Shown here: positions 39,832 through 48,495 of the stretch, in pieces
Numbering within the stretch: position 1 is the stretch's first letter
How the letters are laid out: every line of letters starts with the position of its first letter
Assembly (NCBI RefSeq): GCF_008807075.1
Contig: NZ_CP035632.1
Location: forward strand, 1,612,001 to 1,676,000
Reading direction: 5' to 3'
Source of the DNA: Synechococcus sp. RSCCF101
Lineage (GTDB): Bacteria; Cyanobacteriota; Cyanobacteriia; PCC-6307; Cyanobiaceae
Length of the DNA stretch: 64,000 nucleotides
Position numbers and translations under genes: made by a program
The notes under the pieces: generated by a model
The model's database searches: none
The model's input: only the letters and a program-made list of their open reading frames with translations
What the model was told of the DNA's origin: nothing

Positions 39832-41028
39832 ATGCGACACCCGGACGACGGCGCTGAGCTCGACCCCCGCCAGCGCGCCTGGGTCGACGTGGAGGCCGAC
39901 GCGATCCGCTCCAATGTCCGCCTGATCCGCTCGGAGCAACTGGGCCACGCCACCCGGCTGATGGCGGTGGTGAAGGCCGATGGCTACGGCCATGGCGCCC
40001 TGGCGGTGGCCCGAGCGGCAGCGGAGGGCGGGGCCTGCCAGTTCGGCGTCGCCACCCTCGCCGAGGGGATCGAGCTGAGGCGGGGCGGCATCGAAGCGCC
40101 CGTGCTGGTGCTGGGTAACCTCATCGACGCCGCCTCGCTGGCCCAGTGCGTGCGCTGGAACCTGATGCCGACCCTCAGCGATCCGGACCAGGCCCGCCAC
40201 TGCCACGACCTGGCCCGGGCCGGGGGACGACGGCTCGCCGTTCATCTCAAGGTCGACACCGGCATGAGCCGCCTGGGCGTGCCCCTGGGGGACGCCCTGC
40301 CCCTGGCCGAAGCGATCCAGGAGCTGGAGGGGCTGGAGCTGGCCGGCGTGTACAGCCACCTGGCCATGGCCGATGGCCCCCCGGACGGGCGGGCCGACGC
40401 GGTGACGCGCCGCCAGCAGGAGGCGTTCCGGGGTCTGCTGGCCTCCCTGCAGGACCGGGAGATCCGCTGCGGTCTCCGCCATCTGGCCAATTCCGCCGGC
40501 ACGCTGCGGGATCGGGCCCTCCATCACGACCTGGTGCGCGTCGGCCTGGCCCTCTACGGCCATTCCCCCTCCGGGCATCTGGCGACACCGGGCGGGCTGC
40601 GGCCGGCGCTGCACCTGAGGGCGAGGGTCACCCTGGTGCGCTCGATCGGCGCGGGGGTGGGTGTGAGCTACGGACACCACTTCATCAGCAGCCGCCCCAT
40701 GCGCCTGGCCGTTGTGGCGATCGGCTACGCCGACGGGGTGCCGCGACTGCTGTCCGGGCGGATGGAGGTGCTGCACCGGGGCCGGAGCCTGCCCCAGGTG
40801 GGAGCGATCACGATGGATCAGCTGATGATCGATGCCAGTGGCTGCCCGGATCTGCAGGCCGGGGACACGGTGACCCTGCTCGGGAGCAGTGGAGCGGCGG
40901 TGCTCTCTCCAGCCGAGTGGAGCGACCAATGCGGCACCATCCCCTGGGAGATCCTGTGCGGGTTCAAGCACCGGCTGCCACGACTGCCCGCGGCCGCGCC
41001 GGAGGCGGTGGAATGCGGGCAGCACTGA
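39832..41028 (+). CDS. alr: Alanine racemase
   Basis: Makes D-alanine for peptidoglycan with PLP. The PLP lysine is in AVVKADGYGHGALAVARAA near residue 45, and the second-base tyrosine in GVGVSYGHHFISSRPMRLA. Further motifs are VHLKVDTGMSRLGV and GAITMDQLMID. 398 residues from ATG 39832. It is followed 18 bases later by tRNA-Ser and then by two cell-wall-like genes. Confidence 0.96.
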   Translation: MRHPDDGAELDPRQRAWVDVEADAIRSNVRLIRSEQLGHATRLMAVVKADGYGHGALAVARAAAEGGACQFGVATLAEGIELRRGGIEAPVLVLGNLIDAASLAQCVRWNLMPTLSDPDQARHCHDLARAGGRRLAVHLKVDTGMSRLGVPLGDALPLAEAIQELEGLELAGVYSHLAMADGPPDGRADAVTRRQQEAFRGLLASLQDREIRCGLRHLANSAGTLRDRALHHDLVRVGLALYGHSPSGHLATPGGLRPALHLRARVTLVRSIGAGVGVSYGHHFISSRPMRLAVVAIGYADGVPRLLSGRMEVLHRGRSLPQVGAITMDQLMIDASGCPDLQAGDTVTLLGSSGAAVLSPAEWSDQCGTIPWEILCGFKHRLPRLPAAAPEAVECGQH

Positions 41029-41046
41029 TAAGGTGGCAGCGCCGCT

Positions 41047-41135
41047 GGAGAGGTGGCTGAGTGGTTGAAAGCGGCTCCCTGCTAAGGAGTTACAGGAGGC
41101 AACTTCTGTCGAGGGTTCGAATCCCTCCCTCTCCG
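41047..41135 (+). tRNA. tRNA-Ser (anticodon GCT)
   Basis: An 89-base class II tRNA with acceptor GGAGAGG and CCTCTCC, D arm TGGCTGAGTGGTTGAAAGCG, anticodon loop centred on GCT in CTCCCTGCTAAGGAG, a long variable arm (ACAGGAGGCAACTTCTGTC), and T arm GAGGGTTCGAATCCCTC. It reads AGC/AGU codons. No encoded CCA. Confidence 0.95.
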
Positions 41136-41196
41136 TTTCCGGTCAAGCGCTGAGCCGATGCTTCACGGCCTGAGGCAGCACTGACCGCTGAACCGC

Positions 41197-42120
41197 TCAC
41201 TCCGCCTCGGATTCTGGCTCCTCATCCAGCCGGCGGGCGGCTGCCGCAAGCCCGGCTGCCAGATCAGGAAGCAGGGTTTCATCGGCGGCCCGCTCCGCGC
41301 CCTCGCTGAAGGCGACGATCAGCATGGGCGGGAGATCCTCGATCTCGATCCAGGCCGCATCGTGCCGCGCCTGACTCATCCAGCCGGCCTTGCTCCAGAG
41401 TCCGGCTGTGACAGGGATCCCTCCCCCGAGAAAACCGTCCACCTGATTCTCGGGATCCGCCACCCGCTCGCGGGGATCCAGCGAGCGGCTGAGCAGATCG
41501 CGCAGGCGCCGGCAGGCCGGCGGGGAGACCACGGCGTCTGTCATCACCGCGTGCAGCAGACGAGCGGTGCCGAGGGTGCCCATGCGGTTGCGGTTGCTGA
41601 GGTCGGCGCCGTAGTGACGCCACTCGCGGCCGTAGGGACCGTCGCCCCAGGTCTTCTGGCAGGCATTGAAGCCCCGCAGTTCCTCCCAGCCCAGCTCCTC
41701 CAGCCAGCGGTTGACCAGCTGGCGCTGATCGCACCAGAGCGACCAGTCCGGTTCCGGCAGATCGGGGCCGCCCGTGGTGCCCGTCAGCAGATCCACCAGC
41801 AGGGCCGTGGCGTCGTTGCTGGAGTCGCGGATCATGTCGGCCATCGCGCGCCTCAGCTCGTCGTGCTCCAGCAGGAGATCGGCCTGCAACCAGGCCTCCA
41901 CCGCCACGGCGTAGACCAGCTTCACCACGCTGGCGGGATAGCGCATGCGCTCCCCGCCGAGGCTGGCTCCCACGGCCTCCCCCTGCGGGCCCTCCGGGTG
42001 GAGCAGCCAGGTCACGCTCAGCTCCTCTGCCAGATCCGGTCGCCCCGGAGCGGCCAGCTCACCGGCCACCAGCTCCGAGAGCAGCTGGTGCATGCGTGGC
42101 TCAAAGCGGTAGAACGCCAT
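41197..42120 (-). CDS. Class A beta-lactamase-like serine hydrolase
   Basis: A 307-residue member of the serine beta-lactamase / penicillin-binding fold. SxxK is RYPASVVKLVYAVAVEAW near residue 85, the second motif is IRDSSNDATALLVDLL (SxN), and the KTG-like triad reads WSKAGW. The KTG change to SKAG and the lack of a clear signal peptide argue against a normal periplasmic beta-lactamase; a cell-wall or unrelated hydrolase role is possible. ATG 42120 lies 17 bases from the divergent NlpC/P60 start. Confidence 0.78.
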   Translation of the reverse strand: MAFYRFEPRMHQLLSELVAGELAAPGRPDLAEELSVTWLLHPEGPQGEAVGASLGGERMRYPASVVKLVYAVAVEAWLQADLLLEHDELRRAMADMIRDSSNDATALLVDLLTGTTGGPDLPEPDWSLWCDQRQLVNRWLEELGWEELRGFNACQKTWGDGPYGREWRHYGADLSNRNRMGTLGTARLLHAVMTDAVVSPPACRRLRDLLSRSLDPRERVADPENQVDGFLGGGIPVTAGLWSKAGWMSQARHDAAWIEIEDLPPMLIVAFSEGAERAADETLLPDLAAGLAAAARRLDEEPESEAE

Positions 42121-42137
42121 CAGGGCCGGCGGTGAGG

Positions 42138-42905
42138 ATGGTGAGCGTAGGAACGCCCGTGGCGGCGGAACTGCTGAGCCCGGGCAGCTGCTGGCGCCTC
42201 GATCGACATGCGCCCGGCTACGCGCGCCCGGAGGGCAGCGCACTGGCGACCGAAGTGTCGGCCGGCCGGCGCTTTCAGGTGGGCCTCCACCCGGGCCACC
42301 GCTGCGGAGCCGGCCGGTCGGGAACGGGGGCGGCTGATCGCATCCCGGTGCGGCTGCTCGAGGACGGCTACCCCTGCTGGCTCAGCCTGCAGGACTGCCT
42401 CGGCCATGCTCGGGCCTCGCTGGCGGTCCGGCCGCCGCGACCGGGACTGCCGCGGATCCGCCAGCGCATGGAGGCGGTGCTGGCCCAGGCCCTCTCGGCC
42501 ATGGAGCGGCCGAACCGGTACCTGTGGGGAGGCACCGTCGGGCCGGATTTCGACTGCTCCGGGCTCGTGCAGAACGCCTTCGCCTCCCAGGGCATCTGGC
42601 TGCCGCGCGACGCCTATCAGCAGGAGCGGTTCTGCCGGCCCATCGCCGTGCGGCCCGGCGTGCTCAACCTTCTGCGCCCGGGGGACCTGATCTTCTTCGG
42701 GACGGCGGCCCGCTGCACCCATGTGGGGCTGCATCTCGGCGGTGGCCGCTACCTGCACAGCTCCGGGCGCGAACACGGCCGGGACGGACTCGGCATCGAC
42801 GGCCTGGCGCCGCGGGATCACCATCCGGTGGCCTGCCACTACCGCCGTGAACTGCGGGGAGCCGGACGGGTGGAGCGCTCCCACGACGGCACCACCCTGC
42901 CCTGA
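42138..42905 (+). CDS. NlpC/P60-family peptidase with N-terminal SH3-like domain
   Basis: Cysteine endopeptidase expected to cut peptidoglycan stem peptides. The C-terminal domain (about residues 115-240) has YLWGGTVGPDFDCSGLVQNA with the catalytic Cys and RCTHVGLHLGGGRYLHSSG with the His. Residues 1-100 resemble the bacterial SH3 domain found in cyanobacterial NlpC/P60 proteins (EDGYPCWLSLQD). No signal peptide is evident. ATG 42138 is used; GTG 42141 is next to it. Confidence 0.85.
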   Translation: MVSVGTPVAAELLSPGSCWRLDRHAPGYARPEGSALATEVSAGRRFQVGLHPGHRCGAGRSGTGAADRIPVRLLEDGYPCWLSLQDCLGHARASLAVRPPRPGLPRIRQRMEAVLAQALSAMERPNRYLWGGTVGPDFDCSGLVQNAFASQGIWLPRDAYQQERFCRPIAVRPGVLNLLRPGDLIFFGTAARCTHVGLHLGGGRYLHSSGREHGRDGLGIDGLAPRDHHPVACHYRRELRGAGRVERSHDGTTLP

Positions 42906-42951
42906 CCCCCGATCGGGTCGCGCCCTAGGTTGCCGCCGACCGGTCCATGCC

Positions 42952-43944
42952 ATGACGTCCTCCGCCCCCCAGACTCCTGCCGCCGCAGCGGCCGCGCCGG
43001 ATCTGTCGGTGGTGATCCCGATCTACAACGAGGAGGACAGCCTCGCTGATCTGCTGAAGCAGCTGCTCACGGCCCTGCGGCCCCTCACACTCAGCTTCGA
43101 GCTGGTGCTGGTGAACGACGGCTCGACGGACGGATCGGCCCGGGTGCTGGAGGAGCAGGTGCGGCAGGTGCCGGAATTGGTGGCCGTGCTGCTGCGCAAG
43201 AACTACGGCCAGACCGCCGCGATGGCGGCGGGATTCGATGCGGCGCGCGGAGCGATCATCGTCAGCCTCGACGGCGATCTGCAGAACGACCCGGCCGACA
43301 TCCCCCTGCTGGTGGAGAGGCTGCAGCAGGGCTACGACCTCGTCAGCGGCTGGCGCCACGACCGGCAGGATGCGGCCCTGATGCGGAAGCTGCCCTCACG
43401 GCTGGCCAACCGCCTGATCGGTCGCGTGACCGGCGTGCGCCTGCACGATTACGGCTGTTCCCTGAAGGCGTACCGGCGCGAGGTGCTGGAGGACATGAAC
43501 CTCTACGGGGAGCTGCATCGCTTCCTGCCGGCGCTGGCCTTCATCGAAGGGGCACGCATCACGGAGGTGAAAGTGAATCACCGGGCCCGTCAGTACGGGG
43601 TGAGCAAGTATGGAATCGATCGCACCTTTCGCGTGCTGATGGACCTGCTCACGGTGTGGTTCATGAAGCGCTTCCTCACCCGCCCGATGTATGTGTTCGG
43701 CTTCGGCGGCATGGTGGCGATGGTCGCCGCCCTCGTGGCCGCCTCCGTGCTGCTGGTCGACAAGCTGATGGGGGCGGACATCGCCAATCGCCCCCTGCTC
43801 AGCCTGGCGGTGGTGCTGGGTGTGTGCGGTGTGCAGCTCTTCTGCTTCGGCCTGCTGGCGGAGCTGCAGATGCGCACCTACCACGAGAGCCAGGGTCGCC
43901 CCATCTACCGGGTGCGGGCCACGTTGCGCGGCAGCGGCGACTGA
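42952..43944 (+). CDS. GtrB-like family 2 glycosyltransferase, membrane-anchored
   Basis: Probably transfers a sugar from a nucleotide donor to polyprenyl phosphate. GT-A motifs: LSVVIPIYNEEDSLADLL near residue 20, VNDGSTDGS, and the metal site SLDGDLQNDPADIP. Two transmembrane helices follow (about residues 240-265 and 280-305). This is the layout of Synechocystis GtrB and of DPM1-like synthases. The last 40 bases overlap the convergent HEAT-repeat gene. Confidence 0.88.
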   Translation: MTSSAPQTPAAAAAAPDLSVVIPIYNEEDSLADLLKQLLTALRPLTLSFELVLVNDGSTDGSARVLEEQVRQVPELVAVLLRKNYGQTAAMAAGFDAARGAIIVSLDGDLQNDPADIPLLVERLQQGYDLVSGWRHDRQDAALMRKLPSRLANRLIGRVTGVRLHDYGCSLKAYRREVLEDMNLYGELHRFLPALAFIEGARITEVKVNHRARQYGVSKYGIDRTFRVLMDLLTVWFMKRFLTRPMYVFGFGGMVAMVAALVAASVLLVDKLMGADIANRPLLSLAVVLGVCGVQLFCFGLLAELQMRTYHESQGRPIYRVRATLRGSGD

Positions 43945-44399
43945 TCTCGGGCGGCAGAAGGGCGCACCGGTCCGCGGTAGCGAGCCATCTGGCGTGCCGC
44001 CTCCGCCACCACGGCGGCATCCGCGTCGCGCAGGCCGCGGCGGATCAGAGGGAGGGCACCGGGATCGCGGAAGCGGGAGCAGAGTCGCATGGCCTGCAGG
44101 CGTTCAGCGGAGGACCCGGAGCTCAGCTCACGCAGGACCTGCAGCCACGCCAGGCGATCGCGGCCCACCAGTCCCCGCAGCGGAGGAGGGCCGTCCATCG
44201 CATCGACCCCGGGGCCGCCGGCGCCGGCCGCATCGTCCGACTCCGCGGGCCCGTCCAGGGCGCGGCTGATCTGGGCCCGGTTGAGCGACGCCACGGCGGA
44301 CGCATCGGTGGAGGCGAGCAGCCGGGGCCGCCGCCCCCGGCTGAGCCAGACCACGGCAGCCACTCCCATCAGCAGGGCCACGGACAGGACTCGGGTCAT
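43905..44399 (-). CDS. HEAT-repeat protein with N-terminal membrane anchor
   Basis: A 164-residue protein with one N-terminal hydrophobic segment (VLSVALLMGVAAVVWLSRG) and a C-terminal region where AERLQAMRLCSRFRDPGALP and LRDADAAVVAEAARQMARY look like one or two HEAT helical hairpins of the PBS-lyase type. Function unknown. It overlaps the glycosyltransferase end tail-to-tail, and psaI lies divergently upstream. Confidence 0.65.
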   Translation of the reverse strand: MTRVLSVALLMGVAAVVWLSRGRRPRLLASTDASAVASLNRAQISRALDGPAESDDAAGAGGPGVDAMDGPPPLRGLVGRDRLAWLQVLRELSSGSSAERLQAMRLCSRFRDPGALPLIRRGLRDADAAVVAEAARQMARYRGPVRPSAARDQSPLPRNVARTR

Positions 44400-44511
44400 G
44401 GAGCGAAGGAATGATGCGACGACGGTTGAACTTTTATGTCACCGGGAACGGCAGCAAAAGAGCCCAGCACCACTCTGCCTATTGTTCGGCAGACCCATGC
44501 TGATCCGTGAC

Positions 44512-44628
44512 ATGACAGGAGAGTTTGCAGCGGCCTGGATGCCCTCGGTGTTTGTTCCTCTCGTCGGCATTCTTGGAGCAGCTGTCGCCATGGCTCTGCT
44601 GTTCAACGTGATTGAAGCCACCGAGTGA
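44512..44628 (+). CDS. psaI: Photosystem I subunit VIII
   Basis: A 38-residue single-helix subunit that helps hold PsaL and the trimer interface. [20 protein letters not shown] leads into [16 protein letters not shown], a strong match to cyanobacterial PsaI. ATG 44512 is used although the frame is open upstream; an ATG five codons earlier (MLIRDM) is less family-like. psaL follows after 34 bases. Confidence 0.93.
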   Translation: MTGEFAAAWMPSVFVPLVGILGAAVAMALLFNVIEATE

Positions 44629-44662
44629 GGTCTTCGTCCTGTCCGCTTCGTCGTCCCCGTCC

Positions 44663-45145
44663 ATGACCGTCACCCCCGTTGCTGATCCCACCGTCGGCAA
44701 TCTGGCCACACCGATCAACAGCAGCTACTTCACCAAGGCCTTCCTCAACGCCCTTCCGGCCTACCGCCCATCCCTCTCGCCCAACCGGCGCGGGCTTGAG
44801 GTCGGCATGGCGCACGGCTACCTCCTCTACGGGCCCTTCGCCTACACCGGCCCCCTCCGCTCGACCGATTACGCCTCCACCGCGGGCCTGCTGGCCGCTG
44901 TGGGCCTGGTGTCGATCCTGACGGTCTGCCTCTCCATCTACGGCACCGCCGGCGATGGTCCCAACGTGCAGCCCGCCGACGCGACCATCGACAACCCTCC
45001 CGCCGATCTGTTCACCAAGGCCGGCTGGGCCGAGTTCGCCAGTGGTTTCTGGCTCGGCGGCTGCGGGGGTGCGGCCTTCGCCTGGTTCCTGGCCGGAACC
45101 GACCTGGTGAAGAACGTCGCCGGCAGCGTGCTCAGCCTGAGCTGA
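44663..45145 (+). CDS. psaL: Photosystem I subunit XI
   Basis: Central to PSI trimer formation. The 160-residue sequence has [40 protein letters not shown], a helix [19 protein letters not shown] and the C-terminal helix [18 protein letters not shown]. Co-transcribed with psaI and followed by a strong terminator. Confidence 0.97.
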   Translation: MTVTPVADPTVGNLATPINSSYFTKAFLNALPAYRPSLSPNRRGLEVGMAHGYLLYGPFAYTGPLRSTDYASTAGLLAAVGLVSILTVCLSIYGTAGDGPNVQPADATIDNPPADLFTKAGWAEFASGFWLGGCGGAAFAWFLAGTDLVKNVAGSVLSLS

Positions 45146-45170
45146 GTCTCAACTGCCACTCCACACACCT

Positions 45171-45213
45171 GAATGAAGCGGCCGGTTGCGCGCACCGGCC
45201 GCTTCATTCTTTT
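45171..45213 (+). terminator. Intrinsic terminator after psaL
   Basis: GAATGAAGCGGCCGGT (45171-45186) pairs perfectly with ACCGGCCGCTTCATTC (45194-45209) around a seven-base loop TGCGCGC, followed by TTTT. A 16-bp stem makes it one of the strongest terminators in the window and isolates psaIL from the RND gene. Confidence 0.9.
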
Positions 45214-45252
45214 GAGCTGCCAGGATTGCCGCCCTGATACGAGGGAGCGGCG

Positions 45253-48200
45253 GTGGCCTCGATCTCCGATCCGTTCCTGAGACGACCGGTCCTGACGGTC
45301 GTCTGCAGCCTGTTCATTCTTCTGGCCGGCCTGCTGAGCCTGGTGGGTCTGGGTCTGGAGGATCTGCCGCAGATCGCCCCCACCCGCGTGAGTGTGCGCG
45401 CCACCTTTCCGGCTGCCTCGCCGGAGGTGGTGGAGCAGGGGGTGACGGCCGTGCTGGAACAGCAGCTCAACGGCCTCGAGGGTCTCGAGAGCATCAGCTC
45501 CAGCAGTTCTCTGGGCAGCAGCAGCATCGCCCTGCGCTTCGAGGCGGGCGATCCGGAACTGAATGCCATCAAGGTGCAGAACGAGGTGAGCCTCGCCACC
45601 CGCCGGCTGCCTCAGGCCGTGAGCCGTCAGGGCATCCGGGTGCGCCGCTCCTCGAGCGACCTGCTGATGATCCTGGGCTTCAGCGCCGACCCGGGCCTCT
45701 ATGGCCGGGAGTTCATCTCCGGCTGGCTCGATCAGCAGCTGAGGGACGGGCTGCAGCGCCTCGAGGGCGTCGGTGAGGTGGTGGTGTTCGGCAGCAGCGA
45801 ACTGGCCTACCACCTCTGGCTGGATCCCATCGCCCTGCAGACCCACGACCTCACGGTGGGTCGGGTGTCCCAGGCCCTGCTGGAGCAGAACGTGCTGCCG
45901 GCCCTCGGGCAGGTGGGCGACGCACCGGCCCCGGAGGGCCAGGCCCTCACCCTGCCCCTGCGCGCGGATGGTCGGCTGCGCACGGTGCAGGAGCTGGAGC
46001 AGCTGGTGGTGCTGCGGCTGCCCAACGGCGGACTGCTGCGCCTGCGCGACGTGGGCCGCGTGAGCCTCGGCCCCGAGGACTTCGGCAGCAGCGCCATCAA
46101 CATCCGTGGTGATCCCACCGTGGCAGTGGGCATCTTCCAGCGGGACGGCAGCAACGCCATCGCCGTGAGCGATCAGGTGCGGGACGGACTGGAGCGCCTC
46201 CGGCCCGGCTTCCCGCCCGGCCTGCGCATGGATGTGATCGTGGATGTGGCCACCACGGTGCGGGCCAACCTCGACCGCACACTGGCCACGCTGCGGGATG
46301 CGGTGCTGCTGGTGCTGCTGGTGCTGCTGCTGTTCCTGGGGCGCTGGCGCCTGGCCCTGATCCCGGCGATCGCAGTGCCGATCGCCCTGGTGGGAAGCCT
46401 GGCCCTGGTACGGCTGAGCGGCGAGAACCTCAACAGCCTGACCCTGTTCGGTCTCGTCCTGGCCACGGGCATCGTGGTGGACGACGCGATCGTGGTGAGC
46501 GAGGACATCGCCGGGCGGATCGAGCGCGGCAGCCCGCCGCTCGGGGCCGCGTTCGAGGCGATGCAGGAACTGGCCGGGGCGGTGATCGCCACCTCGCTCG
46601 TGCTGGCCGCGGTGTTTCTGCCGGTGCTGCTGATCCCGGGCTCGATCGGACGCCTGTACCAGCCGATCGCACTGGCCATCAGCGGAGCGATCCTGTTCTC
46701 GACGCTCAATGCCCTGAGCTTCACGCCGATGGCCTGCGCCCGGGTGCTCTCCGGAGCGGGCCGGGGCCTGCCGCCGCCGCTGCGGCAGCTGAGCCGCCAC
46801 CTGCGCCGCTGGCTCGACCGGAGCCAGCAGGCCTACGGCCGCCTGCTGCATCGGCTGCTGCGCTGGCGCCGCAGGGTCGCCGTCCTTCTGGTGCTGGGCC
46901 TGCTGCTGACCATCGCCGGGCTCCAGGCCACGCCCACCTCCTTCATCCCCGACGAGGACCAGGGCCAGCTGCGGGGGTACTTCACCCTCGCCGACGGCGC
47001 CAGCCTGCAGCGCACGGAAGCCGTGATGGAACGCATCCGGGCCGTGGTGGCCGAGGAGCCCCTGATCGTCACCGGCAACTTCTACGCGGGCCGCAGCTTC
47101 GGGCAGAGCGAGCCGAACAGCGGCTCGTTCTACCTGCGCCTGCCGCCGCTGGAGGAGCGGGGCGGCGGCGACACCAGCAGCACCGCCGTGCGCCGGCGGC
47201 TGCAGCGGGCCCTGGCGGAGCAGCTGCCCGACGTGCGGGTGGTCGTGACCACTCCCCCCACGGTGCGCGGCTTCAACAGCGAAGCGGGACTGACCATGGA
47301 ACTGCTGGATCGCAGCGGCGGACTCCTCGATCTGGAGCGGTTCGAAGCGGCCGCACGGGAGTTCATCGACCAGGCCCAGGCCACCGGCCGGTTCGAGCGG
47401 GTGAGCACCCGCTTCGATGCCAGCTCGCCCCAGGTGGAACTGATTCCGGACCGCGATCTGATGGCGGCCGCCGATCTGCCCTTCGTAGCGACTCTGCAGG
47501 AGATCGGCGCGGCCATCGGCGGCCGCTACCTCGATGACACCTACCAGGAGGGCCGGATCCGCAGGATCTACGTGCGGCTGGAGGGGGCCGATCGGGCGGT
47601 GCCGGAGGACCTGCTGCGGTTGCGGGTCGCCAACCGGGAGGGTGAGCTGGTTCCCGCCGCCGGGGTGGTGGGCCTCGAAGCCCGGCAGGGCACCAACCGG
47701 ATCGAGCGCTACGACCAGACCCGATCGATCACCGTCACCGCCCTTCCCGCGACCGGAGTCAGCAGCGGCCAGGCGATCAGCACATTGCAGGAGCTGAGCG
47801 ACCGACTGGGGGGCGACGGCCGCCTCGATCTGGTCTTCACCGGCCTGGCCCGGGAGGAGCAACGGGCCGGCAACAGCAGCTGGATCCTCTTCAGCCTCGG
47901 CCTGGCCGTGGTGTATCTGCTGCTGGCCGCCCTCTACGACAGCTTCCTCGCCCCATTGATCATCCTGCTCACCGTTCCACTGGCCCTGATGGGAGCCCTG
48001 GCCGGACTGTGGCTGCGCGGCCTGCCCCTCGATGTCTACGCCCAGATGGGTCTTCTGGTGCTGGTGAGCCTGGCGGCGAAGAACGGCATCCTGATCGTGG
48101 AGTTCGCCAACCAGCGGCTCAGGGCCGGGCTCTCGCTGACAGAGGCGATCCATGGCGCGGCCGTGCAACGGATGCGGCCGATCGTGCTGACGGCGGTGAC

Positions 48201-48399
48201 GTCCCTGGCCGGATTCCTACCCCTGGTGATGGCCAGCGGAGCCGGTTCCGCCAGTCGCATCAGCATCGGAACGGTGGTGTTCAGCGGTCTGCTGGTGTCG
48301 ACGCTGCTCAGCCTGTTCATCGTCCCCTCGGTGTACCTGCTGCTGCGAGGACCTCGGCGGGCGGAGAGCGAGCGGTCCGGCGGATCCGCCGGGTCATGA
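45253..48399 (+). CDS. RND efflux transporter, AcrB/HAE1-like
   Basis: Proton-driven inner-membrane pump of 1048 residues with a GTG start. It has the duplicated RND plan: TM1 SLFILLAGLLSLVGLG, a porter domain, and TM4 with GIVVDDAIVVSEDIAGR carrying the paired Asp of the proton relay. The second half begins after RRRVAVLLVLGLLLTIAG and ends with TM10-12 (LLVLVSLAAKNGILIVEFAN). No membrane-fusion or TolC gene is adjacent, so its partners lie elsewhere. The stop codon lies in the A-run of the psaB terminator. Confidence 0.92.
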   Translation: MASISDPFLRRPVLTVVCSLFILLAGLLSLVGLGLEDLPQIAPTRVSVRATFPAASPEVVEQGVTAVLEQQLNGLEGLESISSSSSLGSSSIALRFEAGDPELNAIKVQNEVSLATRRLPQAVSRQGIRVRRSSSDLLMILGFSADPGLYGREFISGWLDQQLRDGLQRLEGVGEVVVFGSSELAYHLWLDPIALQTHDLTVGRVSQALLEQNVLPALGQVGDAPAPEGQALTLPLRADGRLRTVQELEQLVVLRLPNGGLLRLRDVGRVSLGPEDFGSSAINIRGDPTVAVGIFQRDGSNAIAVSDQVRDGLERLRPGFPPGLRMDVIVDVATTVRANLDRTLATLRDAVLLVLLVLLLFLGRWRLALIPAIAVPIALVGSLALVRLSGENLNSLTLFGLVLATGIVVDDAIVVSEDIAGRIERGSPPLGAAFEAMQELAGAVIATSLVLAAVFLPVLLIPGSIGRLYQPIALAISGAILFSTLNALSFTPMACARVLSGAGRGLPPPLRQLSRHLRRWLDRSQQAYGRLLHRLLRWRRRVAVLLVLGLLLTIAGLQATPTSFIPDEDQGQLRGYFTLADGASLQRTEAVMERIRAVVAEEPLIVTGNFYAGRSFGQSEPNSGSFYLRLPPLEERGGGDTSSTAVRRRLQRALAEQLPDVRVVVTTPPTVRGFNSEAGLTMELLDRSGGLLDLERFEAAAREFIDQAQATGRFERVSTRFDASSPQVELIPDRDLMAAADLPFVATLQEIGAAIGGRYLDDTYQEGRIRRIYVRLEGADRAVPEDLLRLRVANREGELVPAAGVVGLEARQGTNRIERYDQTRSITVTALPATGVSSGQAISTLQELSDRLGGDGRLDLVFTGLAREEQRAGNSSWILFSLGLAVVYLLLAALYDSFLAPLIILLTVPLALMGALAGLWLRGLPLDVYAQMGLLVLVSLAAKNGILIVEFANQRLRAGLSLTEAIHGAAVQRMRPIVLTAVTSLAGFLPLVMASGAGSASRISIGTVVFSGLLVSTLLSLFIVPSVYLLLRGPRRAESERSGGSAGS

Positions 48400-48423
48400 A
48401 AAAGCCCCGGCTTGCGCCGGGGC
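48399..48423 (-). terminator. Intrinsic terminator of psaA-psaB
   Basis: On the minus strand GCCCCGGC (48423-48416) pairs with GCCGGGGC (48411-48404) around GCAA and is followed by TTTTT. The 5-base U-tract overlaps the stop codon of the RND gene. On the plus strand the A-run precedes the hairpin, so it may terminate the RND transcript weakly too. Confidence 0.88.
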
Positions 48424-48495
48424 GTGATCCCATCCCTCTGTGTCATCACGTCGCGCTGCCGCTGTTGAGGCAGCGCGGGTGTGGCATTCAGAGGC

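Noticed and set aside
39760-41025. Long minus-strand frame continuous with the HNH gene, antisense to alr
   Set aside because: It has the composition expected of a GC-rich antisense frame (Gln, Ala, Gly and His rich), no family signal, and lies entirely opposite a well-supported alanine racemase.
44938-48168. Very long minus-strand frame of over 1000 codons opposite the RND pump
   Set aside because: The translation is dominated by Gln, Ala, Gly and His in no domain pattern. The plus strand encodes an intact RND transporter, so this is a codon-bias shadow.
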